Source of the DNA: an uncultured Ruminococcus sp.
Lineage (GTDB): Bacteria > Bacillota > Clostridia > Oscillospirales > CAG-272
Direction of reading: 5' to 3'
Length of the DNA stretch: 6,722 bases
Assembly (NCBI GenBank): GCA_902773455.1
Contig: CACYEW010000039.1
Span: 1-6,722 of the forward strand
The position numbers and the translations under genes were made by a program. This document shows positions 1 through 6,689 of this stretch, piece after piece (the stretch's first letter is position 1; every line of letters begins with the position of its first letter). Under the pieces are notes generated by a model. It searched no databases, had not been told where the DNA came from, and was given only the letters and a program-made list of their open reading frames with translations.

Positions 1-1493
1 GTAACGAGCTCAAAACGCTGCTTCGTCATTTCTTCGACGTTGCCGGCGATGGCGATGCCGGCGTTCGATACGAATATATCAATACCGCCGTAGTTGAGAA
101 CGGTCTCTATAAGGAGTTTTTCGACGAGTTCTTCGTTTGAAACGTCGACGTCGAGCGCGATAGCTTTGCCCGCTCCGTTTTCAGCGCAGATCTCGTTGAC
201 GACCGCCGCCGAAAGTTCAGCCTGCTTCGGGATATCGGCTATCACGATATATGCGCCGTCTTTCGCAAGCTCTTCCGCTATGCCTTTGCCGAAGCCCTGA
301 GCGGAACCGGTGACGACCGTGATCTTTTCCGAAAGGCGTTTTACGCCTGCGCCGGCAAGAGATACTTTGGATCTGTACGATTCAACTTCCCAGTTGGTGA
401 TAAAGTTGATAAGTTCTTCGGATAACGGATTATATCCGCCGAACGATTCCGCATAAACGGCGATCTTCACCATATCCGTGAAAACTTCCGCGGCTATTTT
501 CGCGTTTTTATGCGTGGAGCCGATCGAGAACATACCGAGGTTCTGCACGACGACTATCTTCGGCTTGTAGCCGTATTTGCACGAGAATTCTTCAAATCCC
601 GCTTTGATGTCGGCGTATACCTGTTCGATATCGCCGCTGTCTTCAACGTAAAGCGCGTACGCTTTACAGTAAACGATATGGTCGGGCGAATAGCTCTTGA
701 AGAGCGGTTCGAACTTTTCACGGCTCTGGGAGAATTTCAGTATTTCAACGTTAGCGGTATAGTAAACGCTTGAAAGCTCCTCCGAATAAAGCATTCTGAT
801 CGCGGGAGCGATGAGGGAAGCTCTTCTTCTGTCTGTTTCTGCAGGGGAAAGATCAGGAGTCCTGACCGTTGCGGCTCTGAGTTTGTCCATCACGTCCGCC
901 ACGACCGCGTCGAGCTCTTCAACGGATTCGGCGCCGAAGAATATACCGTGATTTTCGAGGAATATCACCTGCGGCTGTTTGTGCTTCGTATTTACGTATT
1001 CGATAACGGCTTTTCTGCAGTATGCCGCAAGAATGTAACCGGGCTTCGTGGAAGGTACCCAGATCGCTTCAGGGAACAGTTTATACATCGCCTCGGGTCC
1101 CTGCTTTGAGCAGGTGAGACCGTTTACAAGCGCCGGATGAACGTGAAGAACGAATTTCTGGCAGAGCAGATTGTGTAAAAGCGTCTCAACGCTCGGTCTT
1201 TTGGATTCCTCGCCTTTGCAGCGCGCGTCCATCATATCGGATAAAACGGCTGCTTCTCTTTCAGCTTCGTCGATCGGATACGTTTTTGCCCACATGGCGT
1301 CGAGCGCTTTGCGGTCCATTTTGACGAACTGTTCGGGTTTGATCGTTGCAAGAGCCGATCCGGAGCCCTTAATGAACAGATATTCATCCGTTTTGAACGA
1401 GGTGTTGCCGCCTCCGGCAAGAACGAATTCAGCGTCGCCGCCGTATTTATGTGAAAATTCGGTAAGAGCGGTAAGTCCTTCAATGATATTCAT
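1..1493 (-). CDS. Bifunctional class II aldolase / short-chain dehydrogenase (rhamnulose-1-phosphate aldolase type), 3' end cut off by the window
   Basis: The reading frame starts at ATG 1493-1491 and stays open for 497 codons to the window edge; there is no stop, so the gene is partial because of the window, not broken. AAAGGAAA lies upstream at a slightly long spacing. Residues about 1-260 form a class II aldolase domain: GGGNTS at 27-32, a KGSGS stretch near 42-46, PSVETLLH at 100-107 with Glu103 as the likely catalytic acid (aligned by analogy with fuculose aldolase), and probable metal ligands His117, His119 and His182. Residues from about 390 form a short-chain dehydrogenase Rossmann fold: TGSAQGFG at 395-402, an acidic residue after the second strand (Asp420) that favours NAD, and SNAG at 476-479. 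The Ser-Tyr-Lys catalytic residues would lie in the missing part, roughly the last 150-200 residues. In known relatives the aldolase half cleaves L-rhamnulose-1-phosphate to DHAP and L-lactaldehyde, and the dehydrogenase half oxidises the aldehyde. Rhamnose specificity is inference; no other rhamnose gene is visible. It probably shares a transcript with the dehydrogenase 26 bases upstream. Confidence 0.9.
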   Translation of the reverse strand, partial: MNIIEGLTALTEFSHKYGGDAEFVLAGGGNTSFKTDEYLFIKGSGSALATIKPEQFVKMDRKALDAMWAKTYPIDEAEREAAVLSDMMDARCKGEESKRPSVETLLHNLLCQKFVLHVHPALVNGLTCSKQGPEAMYKLFPEAIWVPSTKPGYILAAYCRKAVIEYVNTKHKQPQVIFLENHGIFFGAESVEELDAVVADVMDKLRAATVRTPDLSPAETDRRRASLIAPAIRMLYSEELSSVYYTANVEILKFSQSREKFEPLFKSYSPDHIVYCKAYALYVEDSGDIEQVYADIKAGFEEFSCKYGYKPKIVVVQNLGMFSIGSTHKNAKIAAEVFTDMVKIAVYAESFGGYNPLSEELINFITNWEVESYRSKVSLAGAGVKRLSEKITVVTGSAQGFGKGIAEELAKDGAYIVIADIPKQAELSAAVVNEICAENGAGKAIALDVDVSNEELVEKLLIETVLNYGGIDIFVSNAGIAIAGNVEEMTKQRFELV

Positions 1494-1519
1494 TTTTCGT
1501 AATTTCCTTTCAAGATCGA

Positions 1520-2794
1520 TCAGATTTTCTTGGCGTGCGAAAGCAGATATTTTTCGGCTTCGGCGCACCACAGACCGTTATTTCTTTCAACTATTTCGGC
1601 AAGAGCCGCCATCATGGGATCGGTTTCTCCGAGCTTCGCCATATCGTCGATAGCTGTAAGCGGCATATCGATATGCGTATATACGAGCTTTTTGCCGCCG
1701 GGGATCTTGTCAAGATCAATCGTAGTCGATACGACGGCGTTGAGACCGCCTATATGCGTGATCATCGCATTCGGTCTGAGTTTACCTTCGTTCATAAGCT
1801 CCACGTATTCGATCATATCGTCCGTATTGCCGCCGCTCGTGCCGACGATATGAGTGGAGCTGTAGTGTACGTTGTAGAAATTGAACATTGCGGAGAAATC
1901 GGTTCTCGTCGGACCGGCGAAGAAGTTGAGACAGCCGTCCATTCCGAGGAGCGCGTCGCCCTGCTCGACAACGGGCTTTACGGGCGCAAATACGAAGACG
2001 TCGTCAAAGCCTTTGCCGCCGGTAAGCGAGAGGATCTTTTCGTTCGTGTTTTCGGGATAAATGTTGGTGTTCGTATTGAGATATACGAGCTTTACGCCGT
2101 TAGCCGCCGCGTCTTCGACAGTGTAGATTTTCGACGCGCGTTCAAGTCTCGCGTCGTCGATATCGGTGATAACGAGCAGACCGGGACGTCTCGGTCCGTG
2201 TATCGCGTAGTCGATAGCGCCGAGTCCCATCGGTCCGACGCCGGCGAGGATGGCGCAGTTGCCGCCTTCAACGATACCCATATTGTGAACGTATTTGCCG
2301 CGTACGGTATGATAATTGGCATGAAAGCCGCCGATTATGCAGGACATCGGCTCGGAAAGGCTGCCGAAGAAGAACGTGTCGCTCTTATACGGAAGCAGGC
2401 AGTTCTGCTTCATGACCGCGTTCGGTATCACAACGTATGTTGCGTCGCCGCCGATATAATTGAACGAATAGCCGGGCGCCGCAAGGGGATCTTCTTTCTG
2501 GTTGAGAGCCGGCTGGATTATGAATTTGTCGCCTTCTTTATATTTGTCAGCCCATTTCTTGCCTACCTGTTCGATGACTCCGCAGAATTCGTGACCGACG
2601 ATAACGGGATTTTCCGCTACGTTGTTCGGAACTCTCTTGTGACCTGCGCCCTGCATCGCCGCTTTATGCGTCGACATACAGATACTGTCGGAAACAATGC
2701 GCGCGAGTATCTCGTCGTCTCTGATCTCGGGAAGCTCGAATTCTTCAAGCCTTAAATCGTTGACTCCGTACAGTCTGACAGCTTTTGTTTTCAT
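1520..2794 (-). CDS. Zinc-dependent medium-chain alcohol/sugar-phosphate dehydrogenase, L-sorbose-1-phosphate reductase (SorE)-like
   Basis: The protein has 424 residues from ATG 2794-2792, chosen because AAGGAG sits 10 bases upstream and because the family begins with a sequence like MKTKAVRLYG; an in-frame start 23 codons further upstream has no such support. The N-terminal catalytic domain carries the active-site zinc ligands Cys39 and His68-Glu69 in a GHEFCG motif, and Glu148 in SEP is a likely further ligand. The four-cysteine structural zinc loop of classical alcohol dehydrogenases is absent. The nucleotide-binding fold has GVGPMG at 185-190 and Asp211 after the second strand, suggesting NAD(H). 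Stretches such as LRLEEFELPEI, GHEFCG, the GPMG region, GCLNFFAGP and GTSGGNTDDM recall, from memory, the Klebsiella SorE enzyme, which reduces L-sorbose-1-phosphate to glucitol-6-phosphate. Family membership is firm; the substrate is inferred, since many relatives act on other keto-sugar phosphates. It is the first gene of the minus-strand unit, ahead of the aldolase/dehydrogenase. Confidence 0.9.
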   Translation of the reverse strand: MKTKAVRLYGVNDLRLEEFELPEIRDDEILARIVSDSICMSTHKAAMQGAGHKRVPNNVAENPVIVGHEFCGVIEQVGKKWADKYKEGDKFIIQPALNQKEDPLAAPGYSFNYIGGDATYVVIPNAVMKQNCLLPYKSDTFFFGSLSEPMSCIIGGFHANYHTVRGKYVHNMGIVEGGNCAILAGVGPMGLGAIDYAIHGPRRPGLLVITDIDDARLERASKIYTVEDAAANGVKLVYLNTNTNIYPENTNEKILSLTGGKGFDDVFVFAPVKPVVEQGDALLGMDGCLNFFAGPTRTDFSAMFNFYNVHYSSTHIVGTSGGNTDDMIEYVELMNEGKLRPNAMITHIGGLNAVVSTTIDLDKIPGGKKLVYTHIDMPLTAIDDMAKLGETDPMMAALAEIVERNNGLWCAEAEKYLLSHAKKI

Positions 2795-2832
2795 TGTTTT
2801 AACGCTCCTTATAAAACATTTTGTTTGTAATG

Positions 2833-2859
2833 TATTAAGCCGCATAATACGGCATAATA
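2833..2859. repeat. Imperfect inverted repeat, operator-like, in the leader of the minus-strand unit
   Basis: The arms TATTAAGCCG (2833-2842) and CGGCATAATA (2850-2859) are reverse complements at 9 of 10 positions and flank a 7-base centre, CATAATA. The repeat lies about 40-65 bases upstream of the dehydrogenase start codon and just downstream of the candidate promoter on the same strand, which is where a repressor site would block transcription. The GCCG core stands out in otherwise AT-only sequence. It could also fold as a small RNA hairpin in the 5' leader; no poly-T tract follows on the minus strand, so it does not look like a terminator. The regulator family is unknown. Confidence 0.5.
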
Positions 2860-2871
2860 TCAATTATCATA

Positions 2872-2900
2872 AGTATACATTATATTTTTTATTATTGCAA
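2872..2900 (-). promoter_or_regulatory. Candidate sigma-A-type promoter for the minus-strand sugar-phosphate genes
   Basis: On the minus strand, TTGCAA (2900-2895) and TATACT (2877-2872) are separated by 17 bases, a 4/6 and 5/6 match to the -35 and -10 consensus. An exact TATAAT is also present at 2884-2879 but with a poorer -35 partner. Transcription would begin near 2865, immediately before the inverted repeat. In such AT-rich sequence chance matches are common, so this is only a candidate. Confidence 0.4.
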
Positions 2901-3014
2901 TATAAAATAAGTATAAATTTCTTTATAATTCGTGAATATTTTTACATTAAGTTAATACAAAAAATATTGTGCGGATATTTAACGCCGTCTTAATAAAAAT
3001 ATTATATTCTGAAC

Positions 3015-3042
3015 TTGACAAAACGCAAAAAATGTATATAAT
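3015..3042 (+). promoter_or_regulatory. Consensus sigma-A-type promoter of the ligase-ACP-lipoprotein operon
   Basis: TTGACA at 3015-3020 and TATAAT at 3037-3042 both match the housekeeping consensus at every position and are 16 bases apart, with a TG dinucleotide just before the -10 box at 3033-3034. Transcription should start near 3049, giving a leader of about 55 bases before the start codon at 3106. The perfect match suggests strong constitutive expression unless a repressor acts here; I see no convincing operator overlapping it. Confidence 0.72.
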
Positions 3043-3105
3043 ATTAAATATATAACGTAAAATCGGTTAATATACAAATCGTACATTTTTGAAACGGAGC
3101 GATAA

Positions 3106-4809
3106 ATGAAAAAAGAACTTCCGCATCATCCGTATCAGGATCTGATCAGACTCAGAGATCTTGTTTACGTAAATGCCGAACGGTGGGGCGACAAGCCTTT
3201 ATATATTTACGTTGAGAATAAGGAAAAACATATATATACCTATAACGATCACAAGCGTGTTTTCAATGCGATCGGAACTGCGTTATCTAAGCTCGGACTT
3301 TTTGAAAAAACGGTCTCCCTCGTCGGCGATCAGCATCCCGACTGGATCGACGCGTATCTTTCCGTGATCTGCGCCGGCGGCGTCATAGTTCCGCTCGACC
3401 GGGAATTGAAACCGGATCAGCTCTGCGGATTTATCCGTACGACCGATTCAGAAGCTTTGTTCTGCACGGAAAGAGAGTTTCGCACGGTTTATCCCGCGCT
3501 CGATACTCTTCCGGCGCTGAGATACATCATACTTATAGGCGAAGAACCGGACAGATCGGGTATGCCCGAAGACGAACGGATCCTGTATTTTGACGATCTT
3601 GTTGCTGAAGGCGAAAAAATGCTTGAAGAAGGCGATCGCAGCTTTCTCGATTACGAGCGCGATTCAAACAGCCTTGCGGCGATCCTCTTCACCTCCGGCA
3701 CGACCGGCACCAGCAAGGGCGTTATGCTTTCCGAATATAACATCGTGTTCTCGGTCGTCCAGTGCTGTAAAATGGTCATAAGCAACGAAAACGACGTATT
3801 CGTTTCCGTTTTGCCGATACATCACACTTTCGCGCTCACCACTAATCACCTTGCAATGTCTAACATCGGCGCAACGTCGTTTCTGAACGATTCGCTCCGC
3901 CATACGTTCAAAAACATTACCGAAGTCAAGCCCACCGCGTTGATACTCGTACCGCTTTTCATTGAGACGATGTACAAAAAGATATGGGACAGTATCAGAA
4001 AAAACGGCAAGGAAAAACAGGTACGCGCTCTTATGAAAATGTCGGACGCCATGCGAAAGACCGGCGTCGATATGAGGCGCAGACTCTTCGGTCAGATAAT
4101 CGGAGCGTTCGGCGGCAATCTTAAATATATGATCGTCGGCGGCGCGCCTCTCGATCCGAATCTCGTACGTGATTTTGATTCCTTCGGCATCGAGATCTAC
4201 GAAGGCTACGGGATCACGGAATGCTGTCCCCTGATCTCCGTAAACCCTTACAACTGGCGCAAGATCGGTTCGGTCGGATACGTTGCTTACGGTATGGAAG
4301 CCCGTATAGAAGCCGAGGAAGGCGAGACCGAAGGCGAAATAGTTGTTTCCGGCGGCAACGTTTTTCTCGGTTATTATAAAAACGAAGAAGCTACGAGAGA
4401 AGCTTTTACAGACGACGGATGGTTCAAAACCGGGGATATAGGTCATATCGACAAAGATAAATTCGTTTATATCACCGGCAGAAAGAAAAACGTCATAATC
4501 GCTTCGAACGGTAAAAACGTATATCCGGAAGAGCTTGAAGAATACGCTCATAAAATACCTTATATCAAAGAAATAGTCGTTATCGGCAGAAACGGCGAAA
4601 ACGGTACCGTTATAACCGCACTCGTATATCCGGACCGCGATAATTACCCGGATTATTCAAACGAAGTTTTTTATGAGAAGATATTTTCTCATATAAACGA
4701 TATAAACAAAGGTCTTCCCTCCTTCAAACACATCACCGCGCTTGAAATACGCGATAACGAGTTTGAAAAGACGACGACCAAAAAAATCAAACGCTTTTTA
4801 TTAAAGTGA
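3106..4809 (+). CDS. AMP-forming acyl ligase (acyl-CoA / acyl-ACP synthetase family)
   Basis: This 567-residue protein belongs to the ANL adenylate-forming superfamily, of the long-chain acyl-CoA/acyl-ACP synthetase kind. It activates a carboxylate with ATP and then transfers the acyl group to a thiol. The core motifs appear in order: the phosphate-binding loop FTSGTTGTSKG at 195-205, LPIHHTF at 236-242, GGAPL at 345-349, YGITE at 368-372, TGDIG at 442-446, GRKKN at 458-462, and a C-terminal TTTKKIKR at 556-563 whose Lys560 is the likely adenylation lysine. All key residues are present and the length is normal, so the enzyme should be active. The start is set by CGGAG six bases before ATG 3106. 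The carrier-protein gene starts 17 bases after the stop codon, which points to that protein as the acyl acceptor rather than CoA. The acid substrate cannot be read from the sequence; fatty acid is the default guess. No signal peptide or membrane segment is evident, so it should be cytosolic. Confidence 0.92.
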   Translation: MKKELPHHPYQDLIRLRDLVYVNAERWGDKPLYIYVENKEKHIYTYNDHKRVFNAIGTALSKLGLFEKTVSLVGDQHPDWIDAYLSVICAGGVIVPLDRELKPDQLCGFIRTTDSEALFCTEREFRTVYPALDTLPALRYIILIGEEPDRSGMPEDERILYFDDLVAEGEKMLEEGDRSFLDYERDSNSLAAILFTSGTTGTSKGVMLSEYNIVFSVVQCCKMVISNENDVFVSVLPIHHTFALTTNHLAMSNIGATSFLNDSLRHTFKNITEVKPTALILVPLFIETMYKKIWDSIRKNGKEKQVRALMKMSDAMRKTGVDMRRRLFGQIIGAFGGNLKYMIVGGAPLDPNLVRDFDSFGIEIYEGYGITECCPLISVNPYNWRKIGSVGYVAYGMEARIEAEEGETEGEIVVSGGNVFLGYYKNEEATREAFTDDGWFKTGDIGHIDKDKFVYITGRKKNVIIASNGKNVYPEELEEYAHKIPYIKEIVVIGRNGENGTVITALVYPDRDNYPDYSNEVFYEKIFSHINDINKGLPSFKHITALEIRDNEFEKTTTKKIKRFLLK

Positions 4810-4826
4810 TTTACGGAGGTACACAG

Positions 4827-5057
4827 ATGTTTGAAGAATTTAAGCAGATCCTTGTTGAGAAGCTTGAGATCGACGGTGATCTTATCAAGCCCGATTCGAG
4901 CCTCGTGAACGATCTCGGTATCAATTCGATCGAACTTGCAGATCTTATTTTCGTGTTTGAAGATAAGTACAATATAGAGATCGACGACGACGATATACAG
5001 AGATTTATCACGGTAGGCGACGTTGTCAGTTATTTGGAAAATATTTTAAATAAATAA
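4827..5057 (+). CDS. Free-standing acyl carrier protein
   Basis: This small acidic protein of 76 residues has the four-helix carrier-protein pattern. The phosphopantetheine site is in LGINSIEL, with Ser34 as the attachment residue; the usual Asp-Ser-Leu is Asn-Ser-Ile here. The following helix (about 34-48) and the acidic IEIDDDD segment at 50-56 fit an ACP docking surface, and the C-terminal segment VGDVVSYLENIL is typical. The start at ATG 4827 is chosen because GGAGG (4815-4819) lies seven bases upstream; an in-frame GTG at 4806 overlaps the ligase stop and sits before that site, so it is not the start. It is flanked by the acyl ligase and the lipoprotein gene and is probably acylated by the ligase. 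It is unlikely to be the housekeeping fatty-acid ACP, since no fab gene is nearby; a dedicated carrier is more plausible. Conversion by a phosphopantetheinyl transferase encoded elsewhere would be needed. Confidence 0.93.
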   Translation: MFEEFKQILVEKLEIDGDLIKPDSSLVNDLGINSIELADLIFVFEDKYNIEIDDDDIQRFITVGDVVSYLENILNK

Positions 5058-5069
5058 AGGAGAAAAACT

Positions 5070-6599
5070 ATGAAAAAGACACTTGCGCTTCTGATCTGCG
5101 CGTTGTTTGTTCTCACTGCTTTTCTCGCCTGTTCTCCGAAGAATCCCGAAAATCCTTCGGACACGTCAAGCGTAACTAAAAGCCAGCAGAACGACACTTC
5201 GTCTGTGACCGCAGGTCCTGAAGAAACGGCGGAAGTCGGTGATTTCGAGATCGACGAAGAGATCGCGGCAAGAAAAAGCGAATTCAACGGCTATACTCTG
5301 AACATTCTTTGCAGCGAAAACACGGGTGACTGGCCTGCTGACGACCTCTACAGAGAAGAAGATTCCGACGAAGCGCTCGACTCTGCCATCTATACCCGTA
5401 ACGTTAACGTCAAAGACAAATACGGTTTTGACATTGAAGTATTCGGCAGCTCCGGTCCGAGCGCGGATACCAAAAAAGCCGTAAACTCCAACGATACGTC
5501 ATATGACGTCGTTGTTTACACCGCGCACGAGATGTGTGTTGACGCTCTTGCTAATATGTATCTCGACCTCACTCAGATCAGCACGATCAATCTCAGCAAG
5601 AGCTACTGGGATCAAAAACTGTTTGACGGCCTCAATATCGACGGTAAACTCTTCTATACGACGGGCGATATATCCACAAAAGCCGCCGCGGGTACGTTCA
5701 TCTGTATCTATAATAAAAAAGTTGCTGCTGACTACGACTATGAAGGTGACGTATTCTACGACATGGTTTACAATAAACAGTGGACTCTCGATAAACTGCT
5801 TGAAATAGTCAAAACCGTTAAATACATAGACGACGGCGACAGCAAGCTCGGCCCGGAAGATTTCTTCCCGCTCGCGATCCAGATCGAAGACTACCTCGCG
5901 TTCTTCTTCGGCGCCGGCGGACATATAATAACGAGAGATGAAAACGGAATGCCTATGTACGGCCTCAACATTGCCGGAAACAAAACCGCGGAAATCGTCG
6001 ACAAGATCTATAATCTGACGAAGAAAGACAATCAGTCGATCGACGCTCACGATTATCTCCCGTATCTTAACGAGCACAACAGCTTTGCCAGCACCGACGC
6101 TTTCAAAGACAACAGAGCGTTATTCTATTTCTCGAACGCTTCCAACCTTCTCGGTCTTCGTGAGATGGACAGCGACTTCGGCGTACTTCCCATGCCTATG
6201 TTCGATGAAAAACAGGACGGTTATTCCTGCTACGTATACTGGAGCGCCTGCCTCTTCGCGATACCTTCGCATATGTCTCACAGATCCGAATTTATCGGTT
6301 TCGCACTCGAAGCCATGGCTGACGAATCGCATAAGGTCCTTACCCCCGCTTATTACGAAGTAACTCTTAAGACGAAAGGTCAGCGCGACCCCACATCTCA
6401 GGAAATGTTTGACATCGCCTGCAGAAACAGAGTATGGGATCTCGGTTACACCGGCAGTATGTCGCTTGCAGACATCGGTTCCAACTTTATCACGCAGATA
6501 AAGAAAGGCTCCGGAACGCTTGCCAACTTTAACAAGAGTAACGAAAAGAGAGTCAACAAAGCTATAGATAAGCTGCTCAAAGCTTATAACAAGTCTTGA
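5070..6599 (+). CDS. Extracellular solute-binding lipoprotein (ABC-type, family 1-like)
   Basis: The 509-residue protein begins with MKK, a hydrophobic stretch (about 5-20) and Cys21 preceded by FLA, an acceptable but not ideal lipobox (Phe instead of Leu at -3), so it should be a lipid-anchored surface protein. Residues 22-58 form a Ser/Thr/Asn/Pro/Glu-rich linker in which DTSSVT occurs twice, at 31-36 and 42-47. From about 72 (NGYTLNILCS) onward the sequence has the layout of a two-lobed sugar- or peptide-binding protein, including SYDVVVYTAHEM, KLFYTTGDIS, WTLDKLLEIVK and a C-terminal region with SQEMFDIACRNRVWDLGY that is typical of clostridial members. The ligand is not predictable. AAAGGAG overlaps the stop codon of the carrier-protein gene and lies seven bases before ATG 5070, so translation may be coupled. 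No permease or ATPase gene accompanies it in the window. A strong terminator follows, making it the last gene of the operon. Confidence 0.9.
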   Translation: MKKTLALLICALFVLTAFLACSPKNPENPSDTSSVTKSQQNDTSSVTAGPEETAEVGDFEIDEEIAARKSEFNGYTLNILCSENTGDWPADDLYREEDSDEALDSAIYTRNVNVKDKYGFDIEVFGSSGPSADTKKAVNSNDTSYDVVVYTAHEMCVDALANMYLDLTQISTINLSKSYWDQKLFDGLNIDGKLFYTTGDISTKAAAGTFICIYNKKVAADYDYEGDVFYDMVYNKQWTLDKLLEIVKTVKYIDDGDSKLGPEDFFPLAIQIEDYLAFFFGAGGHIITRDENGMPMYGLNIAGNKTAEIVDKIYNLTKKDNQSIDAHDYLPYLNEHNSFASTDAFKDNRALFYFSNASNLLGLREMDSDFGVLPMPMFDEKQDGYSCYVYWSACLFAIPSHMSHRSEFIGFALEAMADESHKVLTPAYYEVTLKTKGQRDPTSQEMFDIACRNRVWDLGYTGSMSLADIGSNFITQIKKGSGTLANFNKSNEKRVNKAIDKLLKAYNKS

Positions 6600-6607
6600 C
6601 GAACATA

Positions 6608-6638
6608 AAGAAGCCTTGCCGCAAAGCAAGGCTTTTTT
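6608..6638 (+). terminator. Intrinsic terminator of the ligase-ACP-lipoprotein operon
   Basis: AAGCCTTGC (6611-6619) and GCAAGGCTT (6626-6634) pair perfectly around the six-base loop CGCAAA, and the stem runs into a tract of six T at 6633-6638. The A bases at 6608-6609 can extend the pairing. It starts about ten bases after the lipoprotein stop codon, the normal place for rho-independent termination. Confidence 0.92.
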
Positions 6639-6658
6639 ATTTGAAAAACCGGCTGAAA

Positions 6659-6686
6659 CGCCGAGTGTTCTTAAGGACACTCGGCG
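6659..6686. repeat. Long perfect hairpin, first unit of a post-terminator palindrome cluster
   Basis: CGCCGAGTGT (6659-6668) and ACACTCGGCG (6677-6686) are exact reverse complements; with a further T-G and C-G pair inside, the loop is only TTAA, centred on the palindrome CTTAAG. There is no T tract on either side, and the operon terminator already lies 20 bases upstream, so this is probably not a second terminator. The high GC of the arms contrasts with the surrounding sequence. Confidence 0.85.
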
Positions 6687-6689
6687 AAC

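Larger units (their letters stand above)
2795..3105. other. AT-rich divergent intergenic region
   Basis: These 311 bases lie between the start codons of two divergent transcription units and are far richer in A and T than the genes on either side. I find no credible gene here. The region holds a perfect-consensus promoter for the plus-strand operon, a weaker promoter candidate for the minus-strand genes and an operator-like inverted repeat near the minus-strand start, each listed separately. The stretch from about 2905 to 3010 shows nothing beyond AT-rich sequence that I can assign. Confidence 0.85.

Noticed and set aside
1..1493. Apparent absence of a stop codon in the aldolase/dehydrogenase as a sign of a pseudogene
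   Set aside because: The frame is open and free of interruptions up to the window edge, and the missing part matches the expected remainder of the dehydrogenase domain, so the truncation comes from the window boundary.
1535..2755. A 406-codon open frame on the plus strand, opposite the SorE-like dehydrogenase
   Set aside because: The opposite strand encodes a recognisable enzyme with its zinc and nucleotide-binding motifs in place. The antisense product has no family likeness, and its length follows from the codon bias of the real gene.
2795..2863. N-terminal extension of the SorE-like dehydrogenase by 23 codons
   Set aside because: The extension runs through the AT-rich leader and the inverted repeat, and family proteins begin at the MKTKAVRLYG start, which has its own AAGGAG site.
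3043..3105. Possible riboswitch or lipid-regulator (FapR-like) site in the leader of the acyl ligase operon
   Set aside because: The leader is short and AT-rich, and I see neither a stable structured element nor a FapR-type palindrome; the short repeated AAATCG words are within chance expectation.
3664..4551. A 295-codon open frame on the minus strand, opposite the acyl ligase
   Set aside because: It lies entirely within the ligase gene, whose motifs are intact, and its translation shows no recognisable domain or supported start.
4806..4826. GTG start for the carrier protein overlapping the ligase stop codon
   Set aside because: The strong GGAGG site at 4815-4819 lies downstream of this GTG and is correctly spaced for ATG 4827, and the seven added residues do not fit the carrier-protein fold.
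6120..6680. A 186-codon minus-strand frame running from the post-terminator hairpin into the lipoprotein gene
   Set aside because: It would start inside the palindrome cluster, cross the terminator and run antisense to the lipoprotein; no ribosome binding site or domain supports it.
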